Shown in pieces: positions 8,155 through 14,553 of a stretch of 14,553 nt of DNA (positions are counted from its first letter, which is position 1; the number at the start of each line of letters is the position of its first letter). This DNA is from Rickettsia typhi (GTDB taxonomy: Bacteria > Pseudomonadota > Alphaproteobacteria > Rickettsiales > UBA1997): NCBI GenBank assembly GCA_945906835.1, contig CAMDRL010000014.1, forward strand, positions 1 through 14,553. The letters run 5' to 3'. Position numbers and translations under genes: made by a program. The notes under the pieces were generated by a model. The model saw nothing but the letters and a program-made list of their open reading frames with translations. It was not told the DNA's origin and ran no database searches.

Positions 8155-9075
8155 TTAATAGCAAGAAAGCAGTGCGTAAAGGCTTGATAAATAAGGAACA
8201 TCGATTGAGTTTTCTTTAGCAAATCTTAAGGCGTTTCCTAGAATTGCTTCAACTTCTAACGGTCTTTTTGCTTCAAAATCAAGTAACATGCTGGTTTTGT
8301 AAGACTTCATTTTTAAAGTCATTTCGATATTTTTAGCTGCAATATCTTGAGGTAATTCAGAGCCATCAGCTTTTGCTAAAATACAAATTTCCTGCATGAC
8401 ATTTTCGACTAAATTTTTAGTTGCCTCATTATTTAAAATTTTCTTGGTATCAATTCCGCCAGCTAAAACTGAAATTGGATTAAAAGGCGCGTTCCAAACC
8501 ATCTTTTTCCAGCGTTCGATTTGAATATTAGAAACTGCTTCACAAGGCACGCCAGAATTATTCCACAACTCAACCAAATTTAAAGTTTTTTGAGAAAGTC
8601 CACTGGGGAAATCTCCAACTACTAGTCTGCCATAATCTTGATGATGAATTTTTCCAAAATCAATTCGACTCACACAAACGAAGGCAATTATGCTAATTAG
8701 ATGATGATTGGGAAATGAATTTGCGACAGGATTTTCAATGTGAATGCCATTTTGTAATAAAATAATCGAAGTGTTTTTGGATAATACTGGCTTGATTAAA
8801 TCAGCAATTGAAATTGTTGGCAAAACTTTGGTGGAAATTAAAATAAAATCAGCTTCATCTTTGTAATCTTTAATATTTTGTAAAACTTGCTGAGGTTTAA
8901 AATGGAAGTTTTCTTGGTTCCAGTGGCTTTTAATATTGATGCCATGTTCTTTTATAAAATGATAATCAGAGCGACAGATAATTGAAACTTTGGCGCCTGC
9001 TTGAGAAAGTTTTGCGCCATAAAATCCGCCAATTGCACCTGCGCCAATGATTAGAATTTTTGGAGGGTTTTGCAT
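8155..9075 (-). CDS. 2-dehydropantoate 2-reductase family protein (PanE/ApbA)
   Basis: The family reduces ketopantoate to pantoate with NADPH, the step before pantothenate and coenzyme A. The 306-residue protein starts with the Rossmann motif GAGAIGGFYGAKL (11-23). Asn109 in LLQNGI fits the substrate-binding Asn. The helical C-terminal domain has ERWKKMVWNAPFNPISVLAGG (from 187), where Lys191 aligns with catalytic Lys176 of E. coli PanE, and SMLLDFEAKRPLEVEAI (262-278), where Glu274 aligns with Glu256. Family members can act on other 2-keto acids, so the gene symbol is withheld; no panB or panC is in view. The gene follows the lipoprotein gene by 82 bp that contain a palindromic repeat, and ends at an intrinsic terminator. 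It is convergent with selO. Confidence 0.88.
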   Translation of the reverse strand: MQNPPKILIIGAGAIGGFYGAKLSQAGAKVSIICRSDYHFIKEHGINIKSHWNQENFHFKPQQVLQNIKDYKDEADFILISTKVLPTISIADLIKPVLSKNTSIILLQNGIHIENPVANSFPNHHLISIIAFVCVSRIDFGKIHHQDYGRLVVGDFPSGLSQKTLNLVELWNNSGVPCEAVSNIQIERWKKMVWNAPFNPISVLAGGIDTKKILNNEATKNLVENVMQEICILAKADGSELPQDIAAKNIEMTLKMKSYKTSMLLDFEAKRPLEVEAILGNALRFAKENSIDVPYLSSLYALLSCY

Positions 9076-9091
9076 TTTTTAAATAAATAAG

Positions 9092-9151
9092 TTGTCATGC
9101 CCAGCAAAGCGAAACATCTCATGAGATTTTTCACTTCGTTAAGGATGACAA
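9092..9151. repeat. 60-bp palindromic intergenic element
   Basis: The element is an imperfect palindrome centred on ATCTCATGAGAT (9116-9127), with arms TGTCAT (9093-9098) and ATGACA (9145-9150) and intervening AGCAAAGCGAAA / TTTCACTTCGTT pairing. The right half (CATGAGAT..AAGGATGACA) resembles the right arm at 3882-3920, and the AGCAAAGCGAA stretch of the left half matches the minus strand at 1490-1500. It lies in the minus-strand gap between the lipoprotein and panE-type genes. Confidence 0.85.
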
Positions 9152-9157
9152 TGATAA

Positions 9158-9601
9158 TTACTGCCAACCAATTACAGAATAGCCTTTATCTGCCAAACAA
9201 TTAGATACATATCTTTGTTTAGTTTGATCGGGAGTAATTGTTCCCTCACCAGCTGCCGATAGTGCGCCAGTTGAGGCTCCAACTCCAGTTCCAATTGCAA
9301 GTCCAGTTATTAGAGATGTGGTATTTCCGCCAAAAAGAAAACCAAAAATTCCCCCAAAAATTCCGCCAATTACAGATTTTCTGCCAGTTTCTTTAGCTAT
9401 TCTTTTGGCTTTAAATTTTTTAAGATAGGCGTCAGCTTTTTTAGTGCAATCGTTGATTGCTTGTTCTGCGTCTTCATCGCCAGATTTTAAGTATTGATCA
9501 TTTTGATCTAAAATTGGACTATAAGAGCAAGAAGAAATCAGCGAAAAAGAGATAAGTAAAATGATAAAATTTTTACAAATATTTTGTGTAAAATTTTTCA
9601 T
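9158..9601 (-). CDS. Glycine-zipper lipoprotein of unknown function
   Basis: The 147-residue protein begins with a basic start, a hydrophobic stretch (12-22) and a plausible lipobox ISSC with Cys25, so it is predicted to be exported and lipidated. A charged segment follows (31-72), then a glycine-zipper region (about 79-120) with GxxxG-type repeats such as GGIFGGIFGFLFGG and GLAIGTGVGASTGA. The protein ends RYVSNCLADKGYSVIGWQ, a pattern seen in small alphaproteobacterial envelope proteins. Cys52 and Cys135 could pair in the periplasm. Glycine zippers often insert in membranes, so an outer-membrane or envelope-stability role is possible, but no specific function can be named. It lies downstream of rne on the same strand, 84 bp away, with a strong hairpin between them. 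The lipobox position is acceptable rather than perfect (Ile at -3). Confidence 0.8.
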   Translation of the reverse strand: MKNFTQNICKNFIILLISFSLISSCSYSPILDQNDQYLKSGDEDAEQAINDCTKKADAYLKKFKAKRIAKETGRKSVIGGIFGGIFGFLFGGNTTSLITGLAIGTGVGASTGALSAAGEGTITPDQTKQRYVSNCLADKGYSVIGWQ

Positions 9602-9637
9602 AATTGAATTATTGGAAGGGTCTTGGGGGTTTATTTT

Positions 9638-9674
9638 GTCATTCCTGCAAATGTATTTCTTTTGCAGGAATGGC
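9638..9674. repeat. Strong hairpin after rne
   Basis: A perfect 12-bp inverted pair, CATTCCTGCAAA (9640-9651) and TTTGCAGGAATG (9661-9672), with a 9-nt loop, is extended by wobble and GC pairs to 9638 and 9674. It begins about 12 bp past the rne stop on the minus strand. No T-run follows on that strand, so it is more likely a repeat of the TCATTCCTGC type or an RNA-stabilising 3' hairpin than a classical terminator. Confidence 0.75.
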
Positions 9675-9685
9675 GGTAATTAAAA

Positions 9686-11632
9686 CTATTTTTTACCAGA
9701 AAAAATTGATAATAACGAACCAACAAATGAAGGTTTTTTATTATTGTAGTCTCTGTTGTTATTTTTTCTTCTATCTTTGTTATTCTTTTTGAATTTATTG
9801 TCGTTTCTTCTGCGGTTTCTGCTTAAATTATCTTCTACAGAATTGCCAAAAGATTCTTTTCCATTGTTAGAAGAATCGTCAAAATAGCTTTTTTCTAAAC
9901 CAAGTTGATTAACTTTTCCAGTTACAACTTCCATTTCGATTTCTCTTCTTTCTTCATCAGAAAGACTTTTTCTTTTTTTGATAGTGAAACCTTGACTTCC
10001 AACATCTTCGCTAGGATGCATGAAAATATGAATATTATAATTTTTCTCAGTTGAGATGATGTCATTTTTTTTGTAATTCATCAAATAAGCGATGACTTCA
10101 TTGGTGGTGTAAACATAAATTACACCAACTTGATTATCGGCGCAAGCATGTCGGATAGAGCGTAAAATGCTAACTGCTAAAATTTCAACTGATCTTACAT
10201 AGCCAGTTCCGTTGCAATGTTTGCAAGGTTCTGTAATAGTTTCAAAAAAACTTGCACCAAGTCTTTGGCGTGACATTTCTAAAAGTCCAAAAACACTAAT
10301 GCGACCAAGCTGAATGCGAGCTCGATCATTTTGTAATTCATCACGCAAAGCTCTTTCAACATTACGACGATGTTTTTGGTCGTACATATCAATAAAATCA
10401 ATAACTACTAAACCAGCCAAGTCACGCAAACGAAGTTGTCTGGCGATTTCTTTTACTGCTTCAAAGTTGGTGGTAAAGGCAGTTTCTTCAACGCCACTTT
10501 CTTTAGTTGCTCTTCCAGAGTTTACATCAATTGCAACTAATGCTTCAGTATGGTCAATTACAATTGATCCACCAGATGGCAAGGCAATTTGCTTCTCATA
10601 TAAAGAAGAAATTTGTTGCTCAACGCGATATTTGTTGAAAATTGGAACTCTTTCTTCGTGAAGCTTGATATTGTGAGTGCCATTTGGCATGGTAAGCTTT
10701 ACAAAGCTCATCACGGCATCAAAAGCTGATTTTCCATCAACTACAACTTCGCTAACTTGCTCGTTATAAACATCTCTAATAGATCTTTTGATAACATCAT
10801 CTTCAGCATGTATAAAAGAAGGAGCTCTAGAAGTTTTCGAAGCTTCTTTGATGCTGTCCCACAATCTTGAAAGATATTCGTAATCTCTTTTTATATCTTC
10901 TGGTTTTTTGCCAACGCCTGCGGTTCTCACAATGACAGATCTATCTTCAGGAACTCCTAAATCATTTAAAATTGATTTTAAAAGTTTGCGATCACGGAAA
11001 TTGTCGACTTTTTTAGAAACCCCACCTTTATTTGGCGTATTAGACATTAATACACAATATTTTCCAGCTAAAGAAACATAAGTGGTCATTGACGCGCCTT
11101 TATTGCCTCTTTCTTCTTTGGTAGCTTGAATCAAAAGCAATTGCCCCGGTTTGATAACATCTTGGATGTTATATTTTCTGTAAATATTGTGAATATTTCC
11201 TGAGTAACTTCCAGTTTCATCTTCTACTGAATAAGAGCCGGTAACGAAGGATTCAGAACCTTCTTCATGGTCTTCAGGGCGACGAGTATTTGGACGATTT
11301 TGATTCTCAGAATCATCTTCATCTTCATCATGTTTTGGTTGAACGGCTTTATTAGAATCTTTCAACTTTTGTTTTTCTGATTCAGAAAGTGTGTAATAAT
11401 CTGGGTGAATGTCAGCGAAAGGTAAAAAGCCATGACGGTTGCCGTCATAATCAACAAAGGCAGCTTGTAATGAAGGCTCTACTCTGGTGACTTTGGCAAG
11501 GTAAATATTGCCTTTGATTTGCTTGATGGCAATGGCTTCACGATCAAAATCTTGCAAGATTCCATCATCTAAAACAGCGATTCGCGTCTCTTCACGATGC
11601 GCTGCATCGATTAAAATTGTTTTTTGTGTCAT
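9686..11632 (-). CDS. rne: Ribonuclease E/G family endoribonuclease (short RNase E)
   Basis: This single-strand-specific endoribonuclease acts in mRNA decay and rRNA and tRNA processing at the inner membrane. The 648-residue protein has an N-terminal S1 domain (about 36-195) interrupted by an acidic low-complexity insert (about 95-145), as in alphaproteobacterial RNase E. The catalytic domain contains Asp369 in AIDVNSG and Asp412 in VIDFIDM, 43 residues apart as in E. coli Asp303/Asp346. The zinc-link pair Cys470/Cys473 in EPCKHCNGTGY is 58 residues further, again as in E. coli. After the catalytic part there is only a short tail: a basic Arg/Lys/Asn-rich stretch (606-633) and the ending PSFVGSLLSIFSGKK. 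The long degradosome scaffold is absent, so partner binding is reduced or different. An AGGA lies 9 bases before the ATG, and a 261-bp upstream gap holds a possible promoter and an inverted repeat. Confidence 0.95.
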   Translation of the reverse strand: MTQKTILIDAAHREETRIAVLDDGILQDFDREAIAIKQIKGNIYLAKVTRVEPSLQAAFVDYDGNRHGFLPFADIHPDYYTLSESEKQKLKDSNKAVQPKHDEDEDDSENQNRPNTRRPEDHEEGSESFVTGSYSVEDETGSYSGNIHNIYRKYNIQDVIKPGQLLLIQATKEERGNKGASMTTYVSLAGKYCVLMSNTPNKGGVSKKVDNFRDRKLLKSILNDLGVPEDRSVIVRTAGVGKKPEDIKRDYEYLSRLWDSIKEASKTSRAPSFIHAEDDVIKRSIRDVYNEQVSEVVVDGKSAFDAVMSFVKLTMPNGTHNIKLHEERVPIFNKYRVEQQISSLYEKQIALPSGGSIVIDHTEALVAIDVNSGRATKESGVEETAFTTNFEAVKEIARQLRLRDLAGLVVIDFIDMYDQKHRRNVERALRDELQNDRARIQLGRISVFGLLEMSRQRLGASFFETITEPCKHCNGTGYVRSVEILAVSILRSIRHACADNQVGVIYVYTTNEVIAYLMNYKKNDIISTEKNYNIHIFMHPSEDVGSQGFTIKKRKSLSDEERREIEMEVVTGKVNQLGLEKSYFDDSSNNGKESFGNSVEDNLSRNRRRNDNKFKKNNKDRRKNNNRDYNNKKPSFVGSLLSIFSGKK

Positions 11633-11664
11633 TTGTAAATTTCCTAAAATTGTTTATGTTTGAG

Positions 11665-11760
11665 GAAACAATTATTTCTTTCATCATTGTTACGAATTAT
11701 CCGTTTCTGCGTTAATCTTCATCAAGTTAAATCGACTTCTAAATTTGAAATAATTGTTTC
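11665..11760. repeat. Inverted repeat upstream of rne
   Basis: GAAACAATTATTTC (11665-11678) and its exact complement GAAATAATTGTTTC (11747-11760) lie 68 bp apart in the 261-bp gap upstream of rne. The repeats flank the candidate rne promoter. They could be paired regulator sites or, if transcription starts further upstream, a long-range stem in the leader RNA. Nothing else was recognised in this gap apart from weak AT-rich hairpins. Confidence 0.6.
11696..11725 (-). promoter_or_regulatory. Candidate promoter for rne
   Basis: On the minus strand TTGATG (11720-11725) and GATAAT (11696-11701, 5 of 6 to consensus) are 18 bp apart. This predicts a leader of about 55 nt before the rne ATG that includes one arm of the inverted repeat. 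Seen in sequence; activity is inferred. Confidence 0.35.
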
Positions 11761-11893
11761 TTTTTTTGGCAAAAAAGCCTGAAAAATCTTTATTTTCTTT
11801 TAAAAACCAATGAGTTTTTATAATAAGATATTTTTATATTCTGCTAAAAGCACGATAAAGTTTATAGATATACAACTTTAATTAAGCCAGTTT

Positions 11894-12214
11894 TTATTTT
11901 CCATTTTTTACATTTGAATCAAGCCAATTTAAATAAGAATTTGAACCTTTATCAATATTGATTCCAATAATTTGAGGAATTTCATATTGGTGATTTTTGA
12001 TAATAATTTTCTCAATTTCTTTATAAAAACTAGCTTTGGTTTTTATGGTCACCAAAATCTCTTTATCATTTACAATTTTTTCTTCCCAAAAATAATTACT
12101 TTCAATTTTTGTAAATTGCACGCAAGCAGCTAATTTTTTTGTTAGCAGAATTTTTGCTAGTTTTTTAGCATCTGGTAAATTTGGATAAGTGGTTTTGATA
12201 ATAATGAATTTCAT
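11894..12214 (-). CDS. cutA: CutA1 divalent-ion tolerance family protein
   Basis: CutA1 is a small trimeric cytoplasmic protein related in fold to PII signalling proteins. It was linked to copper tolerance in E. coli, but its true role is unsettled. The 106-residue protein has the family layout: an IIIKTTYPN first strand, AKILLTKKLAACVQF (with the conserved AACV), YFWEEKI and EILVTIKTK, then the signature HQYEIPQIIGINIDKGSNSYLNWL near the C-terminus (about 75-97). The length matches the family. It is divergent from the phosphodiesterase gene with only 17 bp between the two start codons, so each promoter must lie within the other gene. It is 261 bp upstream of rne on the same strand; a cotranscript is possible but not shown. 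No metal-binding oddity was seen. Confidence 0.93.
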   Translation of the reverse strand: MKFIIIKTTYPNLPDAKKLAKILLTKKLAACVQFTKIESNYFWEEKIVNDKEILVTIKTKASFYKEIEKIIIKNHQYEIPQIIGINIDKGSNSYLNWLDSNVKNGK

Positions 12215-12231
12215 AAAATCTCACTTTAAAA

Positions 12232-12897
12232 ATGATTAAACTTTTTGCCCATCGTGGCTTTGTTTTAGAAAATGCTCAACAAAATTCAATTGAAAGTTTG
12301 AAAGAAGCTGTAAAAGAAAATTTCAAAGCCATTGAATTTGATATTTGGTTTTTAAATGGAAATCTAGTTTTAAAACATGATCAACCAAAAATTGATGAAT
12401 TAGATAATTTACCTGTTTTGCAGAATTATTTTTGTTTTGGAAATTCTTTGGAATATTGGATGGATTTCAAAAATTTGAATGAGAATAATGCTTTTGAAGC
12501 TTTGACTTTAACTAAAGATGAAATTATTGCAGCAAAAATTGATTTGAATCAAATTTATTTTGCTCCATTTATTACTGATTATAAAAAGGCGGCAAAAGTT
12601 TTCGCAGAAATTAGAAGAGTCTTTGGTGATGAGGCTAATTTGGTGGCGGTTTGTAAAAAGATAGAAAAAGATGAAGATGTAAAAAATATACAAAAATTTT
12701 TGGCAAAAAATAATATTAAATTCTTATCAATATTTCATAAATTATTGGATGAAAATTTTGTAAAAAATCTTAATGGAATTGAGTTTTTTTCTTGGACGGT
12801 TAATGATTTATCAAGGCTTTTAGAGCTTGAACAGCTTGGTATCAAAAACTTTGCGACAGATAAAATTACACCAAAAATTTATGAAAAAAATTTATGA
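12232..12897 (+). CDS. Glycerophosphodiester phosphodiesterase family protein
   Basis: The family cleaves glycerophosphodiesters to glycerol 3-phosphate and an alcohol, recycling phospholipid head groups. The 221-residue protein is a single GDPD domain without a signal peptide, like cytoplasmic UgpQ. It keeps AHRG (His7), Glu35 and Asp37 in IEFDIWFLNGNLVLKHD, and catalytic His49. Two departures: the usual ENT of the PENT segment reads QNS (17-19), and the second metal-ligand motif ExK reads MDFK, with Asp78 in place of Glu. WTVND near residue 188 matches the family's W-T-V-N segment. The gene overlaps radC by 4 bp (ATGA), so translation is coupled. The substrate cannot be named, and the altered residues leave activity open, though Asp for Glu is conservative. 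Confidence 0.85.
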   Translation: MIKLFAHRGFVLENAQQNSIESLKEAVKENFKAIEFDIWFLNGNLVLKHDQPKIDELDNLPVLQNYFCFGNSLEYWMDFKNLNENNAFEALTLTKDEIIAAKIDLNQIYFAPFITDYKKAAKVFAEIRRVFGDEANLVAVCKKIEKDEDVKNIQKFLAKNNIKFLSIFHKLLDENFVKNLNGIEFFSWTVNDLSRLLELEQLGIKNFATDKITPKIYEKNL

Positions 12898-13574
12898 AAA
12901 GGACATCAGATAATATTGGGCACAGACAAAGAGTTAGAGAGAAATTTTTAAATTCTTTGGGAAAAGAATTGCATGATTATGAATTATTGGAAATTTTGCT
13001 TTTTGCGGCCAATGCCAGACAAGATACTAAGTCTTTGGCTAAGAAATTAATTGCAAAATTTGGTGATATTTCGGGAGTGGTGAATGCTGATGTGAATTTG
13101 CTGAAAGAGATTGATGGTGTTGGTGAAGGCGTTGTTACATCAATTAAAATAATCTCTGAAATTATTAATCGAGTTTTGAAAAATTCTGCTAAAATGAAGC
13201 CTGTTTTGAACAATTGGCAGGCGGTTTTGGATTATTCTTCGGCTTTGTTAAGAAATTTAAATTATGAAGTTTTTCGAGTTTTGTTTTTAGATAAAAAACA
13301 TCAATTGATAGAAGATGAGTTGCTTGGAATTGGTGAAAATGACTATGTGGCTGTAAGTTCAAAGGCTATTGCTAAGAAAGCTTTATTGTTAAATGCTTCA
13401 TCAATAATTTTAATGCACAATCATCCAACTGGTGAATTGAAGCCTTCTAATGCTGATATTAAAACTACCAACGAAATAATTTTAGCTTTGAAAAATTTAG
13501 AAATAAAAATTTTGGATCATTTGATTATTGGTGGGTCTGGTTATTTTAGTTTTAGGGAAGGGGGGTTGATTTAG
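12894..13574 (+). CDS. radC: RadC family JAB/MPN domain protein (UPF0758)
   Basis: The family has a helix-hairpin-helix-like N-terminus and a C-terminal JAMM metalloprotease-type domain. It was once thought to be a DNA repair protein, but its role is unresolved. The 226-residue protein has the usual start GHRQRVREKFL, LLEILLF, and an HhH-like segment GDISGVVNADVNLLKEIDGVGEG (57-79). It then has the complete JAMM motif in MHNHPTGELKPSNAD: His175, His177, Ser185 and Asp188 with the right H-x-H-x7-S-x2-D spacing. The ending DHLIIGGSGYFSFREGGLI matches the family. Its ATG overlaps the upstream TGA by 4 bp. It is the last gene of the two-gene plus-strand operon and is convergent with the class IV enzyme across a repeat-rich 139-bp gap. 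Confidence 0.95.
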   Translation: MKRTSDNIGHRQRVREKFLNSLGKELHDYELLEILLFAANARQDTKSLAKKLIAKFGDISGVVNADVNLLKEIDGVGEGVVTSIKIISEIINRVLKNSAKMKPVLNNWQAVLDYSSALLRNLNYEVFRVLFLDKKHQLIEDELLGIGENDYVAVSSKAIAKKALLLNASSIILMHNHPTGELKPSNADIKTTNEIILALKNLEIKILDHLIIGGSGYFSFREGGLI

Positions 13575-13631
13575 AATTTCAGTTTGTGTGCATTAAAAAT
13601 TATAAAAGTTATAAATTTTACCAAACAACAA

Positions 13632-13654
13632 GGTCGGGTTTGCAAAACCCGACC
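13632..13654. repeat. GC-rich hairpin downstream of radC
   Basis: GGTCGGGTTT (13632-13641) and AAACCCGACC (13645-13654) form a perfect 10-bp stem with a 3-nt loop. There is no T-run on either side, so it looks like a REP-like repeat rather than a typical intrinsic terminator, although such a stem could slow polymerase between these convergent genes. Confidence 0.8.
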
Positions 13655-13660
13655 AGCTTA

Positions 13661-13755
13661 GGTGGTGGAAGGGTGATTTATTTGCATTAAGATTTAATAA
13701 TAAATCCTTCGCCTCAATCGCTGCGCGATTGATCCACCTCCTTTTTCAAAGGAGG
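13661..13755. repeat. Composite inverted repeat overlapping the 3' end of the class IV enzyme gene
   Basis: The left half (13661-13682) reads GGTGG..GAAGG..GATTTATT. The right half, read on the minus strand (13736-13699), has the same order GGTGG..GAAGG-ATTTATT, with an 8-bp hairpin TCAATCGC/GCGATTGA (13714-13732) inserted. A second 8-bp hairpin CCTCCTTT/AAAGGAGG (13737-13755) adjoins it. Both hairpins lie inside the 3' coding end of the enzyme gene. Confidence 0.7.
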
Positions 13756-14553
13756 CTTAACATCGTTTTCAAACCACTTTAAAATTTTTAAGGAAATTTC
13801 TTTTTTTAGCTTAATTGTTTTTTTATCAATTATTAGTTCATCAACAGGTAAAGCCAAACAAGCAACATTGGTTAAAAAAATCTCATCAGCTTTTTGTAAA
13901 TCACTAACTTTTGCTTTAACTTCTTTAACTTTAAAATTTTTTAGAACTTTATCTCTAATGGTTCCAAGTAATAGATCACAATCTTTAGAAGCTGTGTAAA
14001 TCACTCCATTCTTTACCCAAAAAATATTTGCAGCAGAGGTTTCTGAAATAAAATTTTTCTGCGAAAGCATGATGCAATCAAACAAACCTTTTTCTTGAGC
14101 TTCAATTTTGTTAAGAGTGTAAGGCAATGCCTGCATGGTTTTGCAGGATATTGGTAAAGAATTTTGTGGTGTTTTTTTGGTTGAGCCAATGCCAATTATA
14201 ATTTTTTTTGTTGTTATTTTTCTTACTTGCGAAGTTTGAATTATTATTAAAGAATTTGATTCATAAGTTGGTAAATATCCAGCGCTGCCAATGCCGCGGC
14301 TGATTGCGATTCTTAAAATACCGTTTTTGATCTGATTTTTTTTAATTAATTGATAAGATTTTTTTTCTAAATCAGCAATTGATGCTGAGAATTTTAAAGC
14401 TTTTAAACCAGCTTTAATTCTTGCTTGATGAGCTTCAAAATTGTAAATAATACCGTTAAAAATTCGGCAGGTTTCAAAAATACCATCGCCAAAAAGACAA
14501 GCTCTTTGATTGATAGAAATTTTAGCTTCTTTTTCCTCTATCAGCTTGTTATT
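13714..14553 (-). CDS. Class IV PLP-dependent enzyme (PabC/IlvE/Dat family), 5' end outside window
   Basis: The frame is open from the window edge at 14553 to a TGA at 13714-13716, giving 279 visible residues; the start codon lies upstream. The Met at 14134-14136 is internal, not a start, because the frame continues upstream with good homology. From the edge inward: ISINQRACLFGDGIFETCRI (the fold-type IV LFGDGIFET signature), ISRGIGSAGY (like the RGxGxRG segment), and SCKTMQALPY, whose Lys is the expected PLP lysine. Next come SETSAANIFWVKNGVIYT and LLGTIRDKVL (phosphate-binding region). SAANIFW resembles E. coli PabC (aminodeoxychorismate lyase, folate path), but branched-chain or D-amino acid aminotransferase cannot be excluded. 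The last 14 residues (KPPLKKEVDQSRSD) are encoded by two repeat hairpins, so the native C-terminus was probably replaced or extended by a repeat. It is convergent with radC. Confidence 0.85.
   Translation of the reverse strand, partial: NNKLIEEKEAKISINQRACLFGDGIFETCRIFNGIIYNFEAHQARIKAGLKALKFSASIADLEKKSYQLIKKNQIKNGILRIAISRGIGSAGYLPTYESNSLIIIQTSQVRKITTKKIIIGIGSTKKTPQNSLPISCKTMQALPYTLNKIEAQEKGLFDCIMLSQKNFISETSAANIFWVKNGVIYTASKDCDLLLGTIRDKVLKNFKVKEVKAKVSDLQKADEIFLTNVACLALPVDELIIDKKTIKLKKEISLKILKWFENDVKPPLKKEVDQSRSD

Noticed and set aside
10314..10661. 115-residue plus-strand frame inside rne
   Set aside because: It lies wholly antisense to the conserved catalytic domain, and its composition is what antisense reading produces.
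11856..11880. TAAAGTT/AACTTTA hairpin after cutA as a terminator
   Set aside because: The 7-bp stem is nearly all AT with an 11-nt loop, and no T-run follows on the minus strand.
14013..14195. Possible frameshift in the class IV enzyme, suggested by a separate overlapping frame and an internal Met at 14136
   Set aside because: Translating the minus strand from 14553 gives one unbroken frame with all family motifs. The overlapping 60-residue frame has no family features, and the Met is internal.

Overview
The window is AT-rich bacterial chromosome carrying ordinary housekeeping genes with little spacing between them. The gene set suggests a low-GC alphaproteobacterium, perhaps Rickettsiales- or Holosporales-like. 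The hints are a membrane-anchored mitochondrial-type cytochrome c, HemJ, an RNase E with an acidic insert in its S1 domain, a PRPP synthetase with the DSGGT loop, and palindromic repeats in the intergenic gaps. Having prs, ahcY, selO and a D-Ala-D-Ala dipeptidase argues against a highly reduced Rickettsia. This placement is inference, since no rRNA or tRNA is present. Most starts lack a clear Shine-Dalgarno sequence and follow A-rich leaders.

Layout. Positions 1-5406 are all on the minus strand. In transcription order they hold prs, a membrane cytochrome c, a 362-bp gap with two large palindromes, a divergent type IV prepilin peptidase, ahcY, greA and a prepilin-like protein. A divergent promoter region (5407-5509) leads to a tight plus-strand operon: hemJ, a VanX/DdpX-type dipeptidase, and selO, which has a TTG start inside the previous gene. 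From 8155 to 12214 the minus strand carries cutA, rne, a glycine-zipper lipoprotein and a panE-type reductase. The plus strand then has a GDPD-family phosphodiesterase overlapping radC by 4 bp. Convergent to radC is a class IV PLP enzyme whose 5' end lies beyond the window; its reading frame stays open to base 14553.

Functions. prs supplies PRPP, ahcY clears S-adenosylhomocysteine, greA and rne act in transcription and RNA decay, the cytochrome c and HemJ belong to respiration and haem synthesis, and panE and the class IV enzyme point to pantothenate and possibly folate metabolism. The prepilin and the prepilin peptidase are a possible substrate-enzyme pair, and both depart from family consensus: Ala at the -1 cleavage position, and a degenerate GxGD motif.

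The most striking non-coding feature is the density of palindromic elements (1483-1510, 3639-3792, 3823-3923, 9092-9151, 9638-9674, 13632-13755). Three share related half-sites, and one appears to supply the last codons and stop of the class IV enzyme. I see no mobile-element gene, CRISPR array, toxin-antitoxin pair or phage gene, and no clearly new multi-gene system.
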